Shown here piece by piece: positions 8,727 through 17,801 of a stretch of 39,539 bases of DNA. The notes below the pieces were generated by a model. It had not been told where the DNA came from. It did no database searches and saw nothing but the letters and a program-made list of their open reading frames with translations. This stretch comes from Tissierella simiarum (lineage in GTDB: Bacteria > Bacillota > Clostridia > Tissierellales > Tissierellaceae): positions 1 through 39,539 of the forward strand of contig NZ_JAHLPM010000024.1 of NCBI RefSeq assembly GCF_018917865.1. The letters are read 5' to 3'. Numbering within the stretch: the stretch's first letter is position 1; every line of letters starts with the position of its first letter. Position numbers and translations under genes: made by a program.

Positions 8727-8852
8727 TTAACTAAGTTTACCTGGAATATTATCTTTTTCTACTATTTTTTCTGGAAAGACTATTTCAATTTGATCTATAT
8801 ACTCTTTTAACTCTCCATGGTAAATCTTAATTCTCTTCCTACCAATACGGGA
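8727..8852 (-). pseudogene. C-terminal remnant of an unidentified gene
   Basis: An open stretch of 41 codons ends at a TAA (8729-8727). The amino-acid composition is protein-like (GRKRIKIYHGELKEYIDQ, then EIVFPEKIVEKDNIPGKLS) and codon use is normal for this genome. There is no start codon or ribosome site; an in-frame stop lies just upstream. I do not recognise the family. Further upstream in another frame is a short FDKHKECLWKNRYTLF stretch that may be part of the same decayed gene. Confidence 0.4.
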
Positions 8853-8885
8853 TTAGTATTAAAGTATCAGTATCATTTATATGAA

Positions 8886-8983
8886 TAGTGTATATCTATT
8901 TTTCCATAAACACTCTTTATGTTTATCAAAACATTTATATAACATTATACCACTAAATATATTTCTAGTGTATATCTATTTTT
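8886..8983. repeat. 18-bp direct repeat pair, 80 bp apart
   Basis: The sequence TAGTGTATATCTATTTTT occurs at 8886-8903 and again at 8966-8983. It may be a trace of duplication or deletion at the decayed locus; no mobile-element ends are visible. Confidence 0.5.
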
Positions 8984-9037
8984 ACTCTATTTCCTAATTC
9001 TATTAACTAACCTTTAAAATTCATAAAAATAAATATT

Positions 9038-10489
9038 TTATAGCAACACCTTGATATAATTTACGGAAGGATCAGATGTACCTTGCAGCTCACATTTTTC
9101 ATTTTTCAATATATTTATATAATCTATTATTTCTTTTGTTATTACCTCTCCTATACAGATTACAGGTATCCCTGGAGGATATGCCATAACCATTTCACTT
9201 GCTATTTTACCTTCGGAATCAGAGAGTTTAACTAATTTTTTATCCATATAATATGCTTCTCTTGGAGATATTACTACTTTAGAATACTTAGGTAAAAAAT
9301 TTATTCTGTTATAATCTTTTATATGGCTTTTACAGGATATATCTTTCAGACTATCAACTAATGCCTTTAGATTTTCTATGCTATCTCCTATGCTTACTAT
9401 GGCGAGTATATTATTAAGATCTGCTAGTTCAACTTGTATATTATACTCATTTCTTAATTTTGATTCCATTTCATATCCTGTATATCCTAGCTTTCTAACG
9501 TTTATACCTAATTTAGTTTCATCAAAATCGACACAACCTGGATTTCCTATTAAATCTTTTCCAAATCCGTATACTCCATCTATCTCGTTTATTTCATCTC
9601 GCGCCCATCTTACCATCTGTAAAACTTCTTCCAATAGTTTCCTACCTTTTATTGCCATTTGTTTTCTAGCTATATCCAGAGAACACATCAATAAATATGA
9701 GGCACTTGAAGTATAAATTAAATTTAACACTTGCCTCACCTTATCTGAAGAAATATTGCTATCACCTATTAAAAGAGCTGAACTTTGAGTTAAAGATCCT
9801 CCCGTCTTATGCATACTTAGTGCACACATATCTGCCCCTTGTGCCATAGCTGTTAATGGGAAATCCTCATGAAAATTCATGTGTGCTCCATGAGCTTCAT
9901 CTACTAACACAAACATATTATACTTATGAGCTATTTCGACTATTGCCTTTACATCTGAGGTAAACCCGTAATAGGTGGGATTAATAAGAAAAACAGCTTT
10001 TGCGTTAGGGTGGGATTCGATAGCCTCTTTAATTTTATCAACAGTTACACCATTGGTTATTCCTAATTCTTCACTAATTTCTGGTTCTACATAAACTGGT
10101 ATTGCACCACTAAGTATAATTCCGCTGACTGCAGATGTATGAGCATTTCTAGGTAAAATTATTTCATCACCAGGTTTACAGACACTCATTATCATTGCTT
10201 GTATTCCAGAGGTTGTTCCATTAACTAAAAAAAAAGCTTTTTTTGCTGAAAATAAATGAGCAAATAACTTTTCTGCCTCATATATAACTCCTGTAGGATT
10301 ATTGAAATAATCTAAATCTTTCATTCCATTTACATCCATTTTTAACATTCGTTCTCCTACATAACTTGTTAATTCAGGTATTCCCTTTCCATGTTTATGA
10401 CCAGGTACATGAAAAGGTATAACATTACTATCTATATATTTTTTTAAAGCATCAAATAAAGGAGTTGAATTTTGTTCTATATTCTTCAA
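9038..10489 (-). CDS. PLP-dependent Orn/Lys/Arg decarboxylase
   Basis: 483 residues when started at the TTG at 10489, which has AAAGGGTGAT at proper distance; an upstream GTG at 10501 would overlap that ribosome site. The family N-terminus HVPGHKHGKG is clear. The PLP site is ALSMHKTGGSLTQSS with Schiff-base Lys228, and DEAHGAH carries the Asp that contacts the pyridine nitrogen. LFLVNGTTSGI-type and PPGIPVICIGE segments complete the fold type I domain and C-terminal domain. The length matches the compact Bacillus SpeA/YaaO group. The substrate (arginine, lysine or ornithine) cannot be told; the product would be agmatine, cadaverine or putrescine. The polyamine importer genes potABCD lie 5 kb away. 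Confidence 0.93.
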   Translation of the reverse strand: MKNIEQNSTPLFDALKKYIDSNVIPFHVPGHKHGKGIPELTSYVGERMLKMDVNGMKDLDYFNNPTGVIYEAEKLFAHLFSAKKAFFLVNGTTSGIQAMIMSVCKPGDEIILPRNAHTSAVSGIILSGAIPVYVEPEISEELGITNGVTVDKIKEAIESHPNAKAVFLINPTYYGFTSDVKAIVEIAHKYNMFVLVDEAHGAHMNFHEDFPLTAMAQGADMCALSMHKTGGSLTQSSALLIGDSNISSDKVRQVLNLIYTSSASYLLMCSLDIARKQMAIKGRKLLEEVLQMVRWARDEINEIDGVYGFGKDLIGNPGCVDFDETKLGINVRKLGYTGYEMESKLRNEYNIQVELADLNNILAIVSIGDSIENLKALVDSLKDISCKSHIKDYNRINFLPKYSKVVISPREAYYMDKKLVKLSDSEGKIASEMVMAYPPGIPVICIGEVITKEIIDYINILKNEKCELQGTSDPSVNYIKVLL

Positions 10490-10585
10490 GTCTTTTATCA
10501 CCCTTTCTGAACCTATATCAAATACTTAGGTACATAAAACTACTATTATGTTATTCTATGATTTATAAAGTGTATGGGTGAATAT

Positions 10586-11803
10586 CTATAAAGTGTATTT
10601 AAAAAATAGCTTATAAATACCATACAGAATAAAAATAATAAAATTCATCATAAAAATAATTCTACTAGATTGGAATTGTAAAATAAAATATGTCAATCCA
10701 ACCGAAAACAGCTTTCCTATGTTGTTAAATATATCATTTATTGCTGTTACTCTTGCTAAAAAATCTTTGTTAGTAATAATTTGTAATTTCGTGTTTATAA
10801 CTATTGTTAAAAGAGAAATAAACATACCTTCCGTTATCTGTAGTATTATTACTACAATTAGATTATTGGATATACTATAAAGAAACCAAATTATAGAAAC
10901 CATTATTATTGTAAGATAAATAAATAATAAATCCATCTTCTGGATTATATTGTTAAGATATACAGATATAATCATAGCCAATAGATTTGCTCCATAAAAT
11001 GCTGACATCATAATTCCCCAATTCTTGCTTGTAACTTTTAAGACATCAAAGGCAAAAGAATAAAAAGCTATATTAATAGAAGCTATAGCCAAGCTAGTTA
11101 TTGTATTAATAAATACAAGCTTTCTAATTGAAGGTTTAGATCTAAAATATTCAAAACCCATATCTATATCCTTATAAACATTGGATTTAAAGTTTATTTT
11201 TTTCTTTTTAGTACTATTCTGATAAGAGTTTATTTTTATAAAAAATAAAATGATTCCAGATAAAAAATTTAAAAAACCGTCTAATAAGAATATGGTATTT
11301 ACTCCCCATAATTCTATTATTATACCAGCTGCAATGGGCCCTACTATAAATCCAAGTCCCCATATTCCTAATAATATAGAATTTCCTATCATAAGGTTTC
11401 CACTATCTAATAAATTTGCAACTATCTTCTTTTTCGAAGGACTGTATAAAATTTCAAGTACGGCTAAAATCAGCATAAGTATATATATAGACCATATATT
11501 ATAATTTGATATAAATAGTAGCATAGTAACTGCCTTTAAAAAACTTATAATTATAAGTACATATTTCTCGTTAAATCTATCTCCTAAACTTCCTGCAAAA
11601 GGAGATAACAAAAAACTTGAAATAGGAGTACAAATTACTGTAAAACTGGCAGAAGTTCCTTTCCCTGTTATTTTAATAAGTAAGGAAACTATTGCAATGA
11701 AATGAAAGGCTTCTGCTAAATTTGAAATACCTTGACTTATTAAAAATAAAGTAAACGATGTATTTTCTTTTATTCTCTTTAAAGCTATATTGTTATAAAA
11801 CAT
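10586..11803 (-). CDS. MFS transporter, drug/macrolide-efflux-like
   Basis: 405 residues with about 12 hydrophobic segments. The loop between helices 2 and 3 (SPFAGSLGDRFNEK) is the MFS motif A; the early segment LISQGISNLAEAFHF resembles the MFS_3 efflux group (MefA-like). The substrate is unknown. The ATG at 11803 follows GGGGGAT, but that ribosome site is the 3' arm of a hairpin (11811-11857), so translation may be conditional. It is downstream of, and on the same strand as, the VanW gene, 68 bp apart. Confidence 0.88.
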   Translation of the reverse strand: MFYNNIALKRIKENTSFTLFLISQGISNLAEAFHFIAIVSLLIKITGKGTSASFTVICTPISSFLLSPFAGSLGDRFNEKYVLIIISFLKAVTMLLFISNYNIWSIYILMLILAVLEILYSPSKKKIVANLLDSGNLMIGNSILLGIWGLGFIVGPIAAGIIIELWGVNTIFLLDGFLNFLSGIILFFIKINSYQNSTKKKKINFKSNVYKDIDMGFEYFRSKPSIRKLVFINTITSLAIASINIAFYSFAFDVLKVTSKNWGIMMSAFYGANLLAMIISVYLNNIIQKMDLLFIYLTIIMVSIIWFLYSISNNLIVVIILQITEGMFISLLTIVINTKLQIITNKDFLARVTAINDIFNNIGKLFSVGLTYFILQFQSSRIIFMMNFIIFILYGIYKLFFKYTL

Positions 11804-11810
11804 ATAAAAT

Positions 11811-11857
11811 CCCCCAATCTTCTTTACATCAATATTATTATTAGAAGATTTGGGGGG
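11811..11857 (-). promoter_or_regulatory. Hairpin that pairs the MFS ribosome site, or terminator after VanW gene
   Basis: On the plus strand CCCCCAATCTTCT pairs with AGAAGATTTGGGGG (one bulge), with a 19-nt loop. In minus-strand RNA the 3' arm contains GGGGGAT, the MFS Shine-Dalgarno. A weak U tract (ATTTTATATG) follows, so termination is also possible. Confidence 0.6.
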
Positions 11858-11871
11858 ATATTCTAAATAAT

Positions 11872-12822
11872 CTACTTGTTTACCTCTATTATATAAGGCA
11901 TCGGTATATAATGACTAATTCCCAATTTTTTGGTCTTAATAGTTCCATCTTCATTTTTAATTGTTATCCATGATTCTACTGTAGCACCATCCATTCCTTC
12001 AACTATTACTTTTTCTTCTCCTTCTTTTAAATCAGGATTGCTTCTATAATGCTTAGGTGCTTCTACTTTATTTAGAACTTTATGATTCCATTCTATTTCT
12101 GGAGGTTTTTCTTTTCCATAGAATCCAACATACAATCTATTGTCTATACCTTCTGCCCATATTAGAATTGGAAATTCAGTATTATTTTTAAATTTAAAAT
12201 CTTTAGCGCCATAAGCTACAGTTGCATCTTGCCCGTAAGGAACGTAGGGCACTGGCATAGCATGATTATATCTTTCTATAATTTGAAGGTTGCTAAGTAT
12301 AGATACATTATATAAAGTAGAAGAAATTTTACAAACTCCGCCGCCAATAGTTGTCATTAAATTTGATCCACTATAACTTGGCCCTTTTTGATATCCTCTA
12401 GCTTCTGTATAAGGTCCTATACTTTTATTTTGAGAAAATATATCATTAGGCTGTATTACTGTTCCAGCAACTGAACTTGCTCCTAAATGAACATTAAATT
12501 CTTCTCCTGGCAAAGGATCTTTTAATACTGTGCAATATGCAGCCATTAACACATTAGCGCCAATTTCTTTCTTTGCCTTTATAAAGTTTACATCATTTTC
12601 CCAGGGTAGTTTTGTTACTGGACCAGATTTATCGGGAGTTTCCATTTGTAACTGCTCATTGTTATTTTGTATATCTAAATTTTCTTTTTCTCTTTCATTT
12701 TTAATTTCCTCTATATTTAAATCATTTTTAATATCTTTAATGTTATATTTTGGATTATATGATCCTGTACAAAATAACATAGTTAATATGGGAATTAATA
12801 AATAGTAACTATTTTTTTTCAT
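11872..12822 (-). CDS. VanW-family exported protein with C-terminal G5-like domain
   Basis: 316 residues. The N-terminus (MKKN then a hydrophobic run to residue 20) is a signal or anchor; Cys18 is in an imperfect lipobox, so lipoprotein status is uncertain. After a Lys/Glu/Asn-rich linker (25-75) comes the VanW domain: NDIFSQNKSIGPYTEARGY, then GGGVCKISSTLYN, ERYNHAMPVPYVP and GQDATVAYG. The last 60 residues (GEEKVIVEGMDGATVE) look like a G5 domain, which binds cell-wall glycans. VanW occurs in vancomycin clusters and in germination-type wall proteins; its activity is not settled. ATG at 12822 follows GGAGG. A TATAAT box lies upstream near 12865. Confidence 0.88.
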   Translation of the reverse strand: MKKNSYYLLIPILTMLFCTGSYNPKYNIKDIKNDLNIEEIKNEREKENLDIQNNNEQLQMETPDKSGPVTKLPWENDVNFIKAKKEIGANVLMAAYCTVLKDPLPGEEFNVHLGASSVAGTVIQPNDIFSQNKSIGPYTEARGYQKGPSYSGSNLMTTIGGGVCKISSTLYNVSILSNLQIIERYNHAMPVPYVPYGQDATVAYGAKDFKFKNNTEFPILIWAEGIDNRLYVGFYGKEKPPEIEWNHKVLNKVEAPKHYRSNPDLKEGEEKVIVEGMDGATVESWITIKNEDGTIKTKKLGISHYIPMPYIIEVNK

Positions 12823-12921
12823 TTAAAATACCTCCATTTAAGTCTAAGTTGTTTGTAGTCATTATATTATAGTTTCCTATTTATAATTAGAAAATATTCA
12901 TACTTCTATTTCTAAATAAAG

Positions 12922-12950
12922 TTACATAATAAATATATAGTGAGAATACT
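12922..12950 (+). promoter_or_regulatory. Possible promoter of the EamA gene
   Basis: TTACAT at 12922-12927 and AATACT at 12945-12950 with a 17-bp spacer, just before the plus-strand EamA gene. Only moderate consensus match. Confidence 0.35.
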
Positions 12951-12972
12951 CTAAATAAGCGGAGGGAAAAAT

Positions 12973-13398
12973 ATGGTATTTTGGTTATCAATATTTGGTA
13001 TGATTTGCTGGGGAATAGCTCCAATTTTTGCTAAAATAGGATTAAAAGATTTAGATCCTTTAGTAGGTTTAATAATAAGAACTCTTATTGCCTCTTTATT
13101 TGCAATAAGTTTTTTGGTTTTAAAACTCTCAGATGGAATATTAATCCAAATTAAGAATATTTCTTTTAAAACTTGGTTATTCATTACTATTGAAGCTCTT
13201 CTTGCCACTTTGGTTGGTGATTTAGCTTATTATGCTGCTATAAAAAAAGGTAGTGTATCTGTAGTTGCTACAATAATGGCTAGTTCTCCATTAGTAACTA
13301 TGATAGTTTCTACTATCTTTTTAGGAGAAGATATTACGTTAACTAAAATATTTGGAGCAATTTTAATAATAGGAGGCATAATGATTGTTATGCAATAA
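12973..13398 (+). CDS. Half-size EamA/DMT-family transporter
   Basis: 141 residues with five hydrophobic segments, which is one EamA unit; most family members have two in tandem and ten helices. The signature features are the N-terminal CWGIAPIFAKIGL and the C-terminal VATIMASSPLVTMIVSTIFL. It must act as a dimer like small EamA/EmrE-type proteins, or be a natural single-repeat form such as YdcZ-type. ATG at 12973 has GGAGGG upstream. It is the only plus-strand gene for several kilobases and diverges from VanW. Substrate unknown. Confidence 0.88.
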   Translation: MVFWLSIFGMICWGIAPIFAKIGLKDLDPLVGLIIRTLIASLFAISFLVLKLSDGILIQIKNISFKTWLFITIEALLATLVGDLAYYAAIKKGSVSVVATIMASSPLVTMIVSTIFLGEDITLTKIFGAILIIGGIMIVMQ

Positions 13399-13420
13399 AA
13401 TAATCTAAGTACATATAAAA

Positions 13421-13453
13421 AACCTGACAGATAATATTTCCTCCTATCAGGTT
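13421..13453 (-). terminator. Terminator between EamA and lplA (convergent)
   Basis: Arms AACCTGA and TCAGGTT; on the minus strand the stem is followed by TTTTTTAT, a good terminator for lplA. It may also stop the plus-strand EamA transcript. Confidence 0.75.
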
Positions 13454-13525
13454 CATTAATAGTATAATTTTTTTGATTCTTTTTTATTATATTAGTGCAT
13501 TATCTAGATTATTAATTAATCCCAT

Positions 13526-14518
13526 TTATTCAAACAGAAAAGATAAAAACTCTTCTTTGCTAATATTTCCAAAATATTTTTCTATTGGTTCATCTTCAAT
13601 GGATTTTTTTACTTCGTCAATTTCATATTTTACACCTTTAAATTTATTTTCTAGTTTTTCTACATCTTCTGTTCCAAAAAAATCTCCATAAATCTTACAA
13701 TCTTCAATAAGTCCGTTAACTACTTGTAATCTCACCTCTATAGCACCAAAAGGAAATCTTTTATAATTTTTATAATTAAACTTTGGAGATTCACCATAAT
13801 TCCACTCCCAAGTACCATATTTCTCATCAACTAATTTTTGAATATCCCTTAACTCTTCATTTTTTAGCTTGTATTCTTCTAATGGTTGACCTTCCATTTC
13901 AAAGATATATTTTAACAATAATTCTTTAAATGTTAAAATATCTACATCTTCCGTTAAATAAGGTCTTATATTGGTTACTCTGCTTTTAACCGATTTTACA
14001 CCTTTGGATTCTATTTTATCTTGTTTCACATTTAATGCATTTGAAAGTACATCTAGTTTAGAATCAAACAATAAAGTTCCATGATTTAAAACTCTTTTCT
14101 TCCAGATAGATTGAGCTATTCCCGAAAACTTTTTACCATCTATAGTCATATCATTCCTTCCAGATAGCTCACATTGAATTCCTAGCTTTTCTAAAGACTT
14201 TATTATTGGAATATTATATTTTTTAAAATCAATTTTTTCAACTCCATTAGTACTGGTAATAATAGAAAAGTTTAAATTTCCTAAATCATGATAAACTGCT
14301 CCACCACCTGTAATTCTTCTAACTACATTAATATTATTTTCTTTTACAAATGCTGAATTTACTTCTTCTACTGTATTCTGATTTTTTCCAATAATAATTG
14401 AAGGTTCATTTATCCATAGAATTACATAATCATTATCCCTATTTAAATGCTTAAATGCATATTCTTCTAATGCTAAATTATATCTTGGATTATTCGAATT
14501 GTTCACAATATACTTCAA
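13526..14518 (-). CDS. lplA: Lipoate-protein ligase A
   Basis: 330 residues from TTG at 14518: AAGGTGAT lies 4-6 bp upstream and the resulting N-terminus KYIVNNSNNPRYNLALEEY matches family starts; an earlier GTG lies in the ribosome site. The enzyme activates lipoate with ATP and transfers it to the E2/H-protein lysine. The core motif RRITGGGAVYHD (67-78), SGRNDMTIDGKKFSG with the lipoyl-AMP lysine, and HGTLLFDS are present. A C-terminal accessory domain (from about 245) is fused, as in Escherichia coli LplA. It is monocistronic with its own terminator. No glycine-cleavage or dehydrogenase genes are nearby. Confidence 0.95.
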   Translation of the reverse strand: MKYIVNNSNNPRYNLALEEYAFKHLNRDNDYVILWINEPSIIIGKNQNTVEEVNSAFVKENNINVVRRITGGGAVYHDLGNLNFSIITSTNGVEKIDFKKYNIPIIKSLEKLGIQCELSGRNDMTIDGKKFSGIAQSIWKKRVLNHGTLLFDSKLDVLSNALNVKQDKIESKGVKSVKSRVTNIRPYLTEDVDILTFKELLLKYIFEMEGQPLEEYKLKNEELRDIQKLVDEKYGTWEWNYGESPKFNYKNYKRFPFGAIEVRLQVVNGLIEDCKIYGDFFGTEDVEKLENKFKGVKYEIDEVKKSIEDEPIEKYFGNISKEEFLSFLFE

Positions 14519-14643
14519 ATTTATCACCTTACCTTTTGTTTTTTTATTATATTTATCAGTGTTAATTATATTACAAAATATAACATAAAATTTTATTATC
14601 AGTCTACTATTATTATATACGTAAGTCCAATCTTAGTAAAATA

Positions 14644-14685
14644 AAAAAGGCTTCTATTAAAAATATTAATTAATAAAGCCTTTTT
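14644..14685 (-). terminator. Terminator of the FAD oxidoreductase gene
   Basis: Arms AAAAAGGCTT and AAGCCTTTTT with a 22-nt loop; 9 bp past the stop codon at 14694. Confidence 0.75.
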
Positions 14686-14693
14686 AAAATATA

Positions 14694-15881
14694 TTAACTA
14701 TTAAAAGGAATTCCTTCTTTTAAATAATCTTCTACCGCTGTATTTTCCATTACTGCATTTCTAATCTTATTCATTTCTTTTAAATCTCCGAATAAGATTA
14801 CTCCTGTTATTTTACCATCAGTAGTATATAATTTATGATGAATATCTTTTGAATCATCCTTATACTCATATACTTTATCAAACTCTTTAACATTTCCAGC
14901 AGAAAAAAGTTCTATATCTCCTATTCGAAGAGTAGTAAATAATTTTGGATGGTTGTATTCCATAGATTTTCCAGACATATTTGCCCCTGCAACCTTACCC
15001 TGCTCATTACTAGAAGTCCATAATCCTATGACCGTCCCATCTACTTCTATTACATCTCCTGCAGCATATATATTAGGTATATTCGTTCTTAGAGTTTTGT
15101 CTACTTTTATACCCTTATCTAATTCTATACCACTTTCTCTTACTAAGTCTAAATTAGGTCTGATACCAGAAGATACTAATACTCCATCAGTTTTTATCTT
15201 TCTATCACCATTTAGTTTTATTCCATCAGTCTTATTCTCTCCCAATATTTCTTCAGCACCAGAGGATAAATAAAGTTTAAATCCATTGGATAATAATTTA
15301 TCTTTAAGCTTATTTGCCATTTCCTCATCTAATTGTCTAGGTAATAAATAAGGAGCAAATTCTATTACGCTAACATTTTTTCCCAACAACTTTAATGACC
15401 AAGCTGCTTCTAATCCTAAAAGACCTCCTCCTATAACAGATACATCCTCACAATTTTTAAAATATTCTTTTATGTAATGAAGATCTTTTAAAGTACGTAA
15501 AGCAAAAACTCCTTCTTTAAATTTCCCGGTAATTGGTGGAATGAAGGGACGGCTTCCTGTAGCTAATAAAAGTTTTTCATATTCAATTTCCATTCCATCG
15601 TCTAACCTTATCTTATTATTTTCTACATCTATGTTTTCAACGATTTTGCTTAATATTACTTTAATATTTTTATCCTCATACCAATTTTCTTTACTTACTA
15701 ATAAATCATCATCTTGAAAATCTCTTGATAAATATTCTGTTAGCTTTACCCTATAGTAAGTCAAATATGATTCACTTGAGACCATTAGAACTGATCCTTC
15801 TTTATCATTGTTTCTTATTTCTCTAGCAGCCGATAGACCTGCTATACCGTTTCCAATTATTAAATACTTTGTCTTCTCCAT
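14694..15881 (-). CDS. FAD-dependent NAD(P)H oxidoreductase (rubredoxin-reductase-like)
   Basis: 395 residues. FAD-binding GxGxxG at IIGNGIAGLSAA (10-15), the second nucleotide site IGGGLLGLEAA (151-156, NAD(P)H), ATGSRP near 107 and IYAAGDV at 271-277. This layout is the pyridine-nucleotide disulfide oxidoreductase class II without the redox cysteine pair, as in NADH:rubredoxin reductase (NROR) and the N-terminal part of NirB. In anaerobes it supports reduction of rubredoxin or flavoproteins during oxygen defence. ATG at 15881 has AGGAGG upstream. No rubredoxin or flavodiiron gene is in the window, so the partner is unknown. Confidence 0.9.
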   Translation of the reverse strand: MEKTKYLIIGNGIAGLSAAREIRNNDKEGSVLMVSSESYLTYYRVKLTEYLSRDFQDDDLLVSKENWYEDKNIKVILSKIVENIDVENNKIRLDDGMEIEYEKLLLATGSRPFIPPITGKFKEGVFALRTLKDLHYIKEYFKNCEDVSVIGGGLLGLEAAWSLKLLGKNVSVIEFAPYLLPRQLDEEMANKLKDKLLSNGFKLYLSSGAEEILGENKTDGIKLNGDRKIKTDGVLVSSGIRPNLDLVRESGIELDKGIKVDKTLRTNIPNIYAAGDVIEVDGTVIGLWTSSNEQGKVAGANMSGKSMEYNHPKLFTTLRIGDIELFSAGNVKEFDKVYEYKDDSKDIHHKLYTTDGKITGVILFGDLKEMNKIRNAVMENTAVEDYLKEGIPFNS

Positions 15882-15944
15882 TCTCTCACTCCTCCTAAAA
15901 TCATCAACTTATTATTACCCATAAAACTAATGATTACACAAAAA

Positions 15945-15963
15945 CCCCCATATTAAATGAGGG
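15945..15963 (-). terminator. Terminator of the pot operon
   Basis: Stem CCCTCAT / ATGGGGG (one wobble) with a 5-nt loop, followed on the minus strand by TTTTTG; immediately past the potD stop. Confidence 0.75.
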
Positions 15964-15969
15964 CTAGTT

Positions 15970-17013
15970 TTATTGCTCTGAAGTAACGTCAGTCCATATT
16001 TTATCATATACTTGTATTATATCTTTTGGATCTTTAAATATTTCCGTATTTTCAATTTTTTCATTTTCTGGATAAGCTACTTTACTGTTTCTAATATCTT
16101 CTGGTAATAACTTAACTGCTTCTGGTATAGGTGTAGAATATCCAATATAATCAGCATTCTTCGCTGCAATATCTGGTCTGCACATGAAATTAATAAATTT
16201 TTCTGCTACTTCTTTATTTTTTGTACTCTTTGGTATTACCATGTTGTCAAACCAAAGATTTGTTCCTTCTTTTGGAATTGCATACTCTAAATCTGGATTT
16301 TCTCTAATCATAGCTACAGCATCTCCAGACCAAACTACTGCTAAAGCTGCTTCTCCTCCAATCATAACATCTTTCACTTCATCACCAAGGTAAGCATATA
16401 CTAGTGGTTTTTGATTTATTAGCTCTTGTTTAGCTTCTTCTAGTTCTTTAATATCTCTAGTATTCATGGAATATCCCAATTTCTTTAATGCTACTGCTAT
16501 AGAATCCCTTTGACTATATAGCATGATTATTTGGTTCTTGTACTTTTCATTCCATAATATATCCCAGCTATCAACTTTATCATCTACCATCTTTTTATTA
16601 TATATAATTCCTACAGTTCCCCACATATAGGGTACTGAATATTCATCATTAGGATCAAAATCTAAACCTAAAAATTTTTCTTCAACATTTTTTATATTAG
16701 AAATATTGTTTTTATCAAGTTTAACTAGCATATCTTCACTTATCATTCTTTCAATCATGTAGTCCGAAGGAAATAACACATCATAACTTGTTCCACCTTG
16801 TTTCAACTTTACATACATATCTTCATTTGTGGCAAAAGTACTATAGTTTACTTTAATATTATATTCTTCTTCAAAATCTTTTATAATAGAAGTATCTATA
16901 TAATCTCCCCAATTATAAACATTTATTGTTGGTCTCTTGTCTCCACATCCAGTAGCCATTGTTCCCATGATCAAAACTAAAAGCAGTAATACAATAGATT
17001 TTATTCTTTTCAT
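15970..17013 (-). CDS. potD: Spermidine/putrescine-binding lipoprotein PotD
   Basis: 347 residues. A lipoprotein signal ends at the lipobox ATGC (Cys23). The mature protein has the PotD/PotF fold signature: INVYNWGDYIDTS at the start, YDVLFPSDYMIERM, and the FINFMCRPDIAAKNADYIGYSTP region. It is the extracellular substrate receptor of the PotABC importer. The ATG overlaps the potC stop codon (ATGA), so it is the last gene of the operon and translationally coupled. Spermidine versus putrescine preference cannot be read by eye. Confidence 0.95.
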   Translation of the reverse strand: MKRIKSIVLLLLVLIMGTMATGCGDKRPTINVYNWGDYIDTSIIKDFEEEYNIKVNYSTFATNEDMYVKLKQGGTSYDVLFPSDYMIERMISEDMLVKLDKNNISNIKNVEEKFLGLDFDPNDEYSVPYMWGTVGIIYNKKMVDDKVDSWDILWNEKYKNQIIMLYSQRDSIAVALKKLGYSMNTRDIKELEEAKQELINQKPLVYAYLGDEVKDVMIGGEAALAVVWSGDAVAMIRENPDLEYAIPKEGTNLWFDNMVIPKSTKNKEVAEKFINFMCRPDIAAKNADYIGYSTPIPEAVKLLPEDIRNSKVAYPENEKIENTEIFKDPKDIIQVYDKIWTDVTSEQ

Positions 17014-17801
17014 ATTAAACCACCTCTTTCTCCTTGATTTTTATCTGTTCTTTTATTTATTATTAATAATAATCCTAACAAGCCAATAAACATTAATGTA
17101 GATAATGCATTAATAACAGGATTTATTCCTCTTCTAGCCATTGAAAATATAGTTATACTTAAATTTGAAACTCCTGGACCAGTATTAAAGAAACTAATGA
17201 CAAAATCATCTATAGATAATGTAAAAGCCATTAGACCTCCTGTTATTATTCCTGGCATTATTTCTGGTATTATAACCTTTCTTAAAGCGTATAAAGGTGT
17301 AGCACCTAAATCCATAGCAGCTTCAGCTAAATGTTTATTCATTTGCTTTAGCTTAGGAAGTATTGATAATATTACATAAGGTATACAGAAGGTAATATGG
17401 GATAAGAGCATAGTTATAAACCCAAACTCAATTCTTAAAAACCTAAATAGAGTCATTAAAGAAACTGCTGTAACTATATCTGGATTTAATACTGGTAAAT
17501 AGTTTAAATTTAATACTACTTTTTTTCCTAGCCCATTCATATTGTAAATACCTATTGCAGCAAAAGTACCTATTATTGTTGAGATAATTGCTGATGATAC
17601 TGCTATAAGCAATGTGTTATATAAAGCTTTTAACACTTCTGCATCTTTAAATAACTCAACATACCATTTTAATGTAAATCCTGTCCAAACTCCTCTTGAT
17701 TTCGAACTATTAAAAGAGAATACTATTAAAACTATAATGGGGGCATATAAAAATGCAAATATTAAGAAAGTATATAATTTCTTTAAGCTCTTATTTACCA
17801 T
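17010..17801 (-). CDS. potC: Polyamine ABC transporter permease PotC
   Basis: 263 residues, six membrane segments. The EAA loop of binding-protein-dependent permeases is AAMDLGATPLYALRKVIIPEIMPGI. It forms the transmembrane channel with PotB. The start ATG at 17801 lies inside the 3' end of potB and overlaps it by 7 bp. Its ribosome site GGAGGAGG is part of the potB coding sequence. Confidence 0.95.
   Translation of the reverse strand: MVNKSLKKLYTFLIFAFLYAPIIVLIVFSFNSSKSRGVWTGFTLKWYVELFKDAEVLKALYNTLLIAVSSAIISTIIGTFAAIGIYNMNGLGKKVVLNLNYLPVLNPDIVTAVSLMTLFRFLRIEFGFITMLLSHITFCIPYVILSILPKLKQMNKHLAEAAMDLGATPLYALRKVIIPEIMPGIITGGLMAFTLSIDDFVISFFNTGPGVSNLSITIFSMARRGINPVINALSTLMFIGLLGLLLIINKRTDKNQGERGGLI

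Larger units (their letters stand above)
8340..9037. other. Gene-poor 700-bp region
   Basis: Contains a strong minus-strand terminator at 8471-8505, an open reading tail at 8727-8852 and an 18-bp direct repeat at 8886-8903 and 8966-8983. No complete gene was found; the whole stretch looks like the decayed site of a lost gene. Confidence 0.55.

Noticed and set aside
9378-9716. Plus-strand frame within the decarboxylase gene
   Set aside because: Antisense shadow of a strongly conserved PLP enzyme.
10494-10501. GTG start of the decarboxylase at 10501
   Set aside because: It coincides with the AAAGGGTGAT ribosome site; the TTG at 10489 has correct spacing.
12951-13208. Minus-strand frame overlapping EamA
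   Set aside because: Shadow of a clear plus-strand membrane protein gene; no ribosome site.
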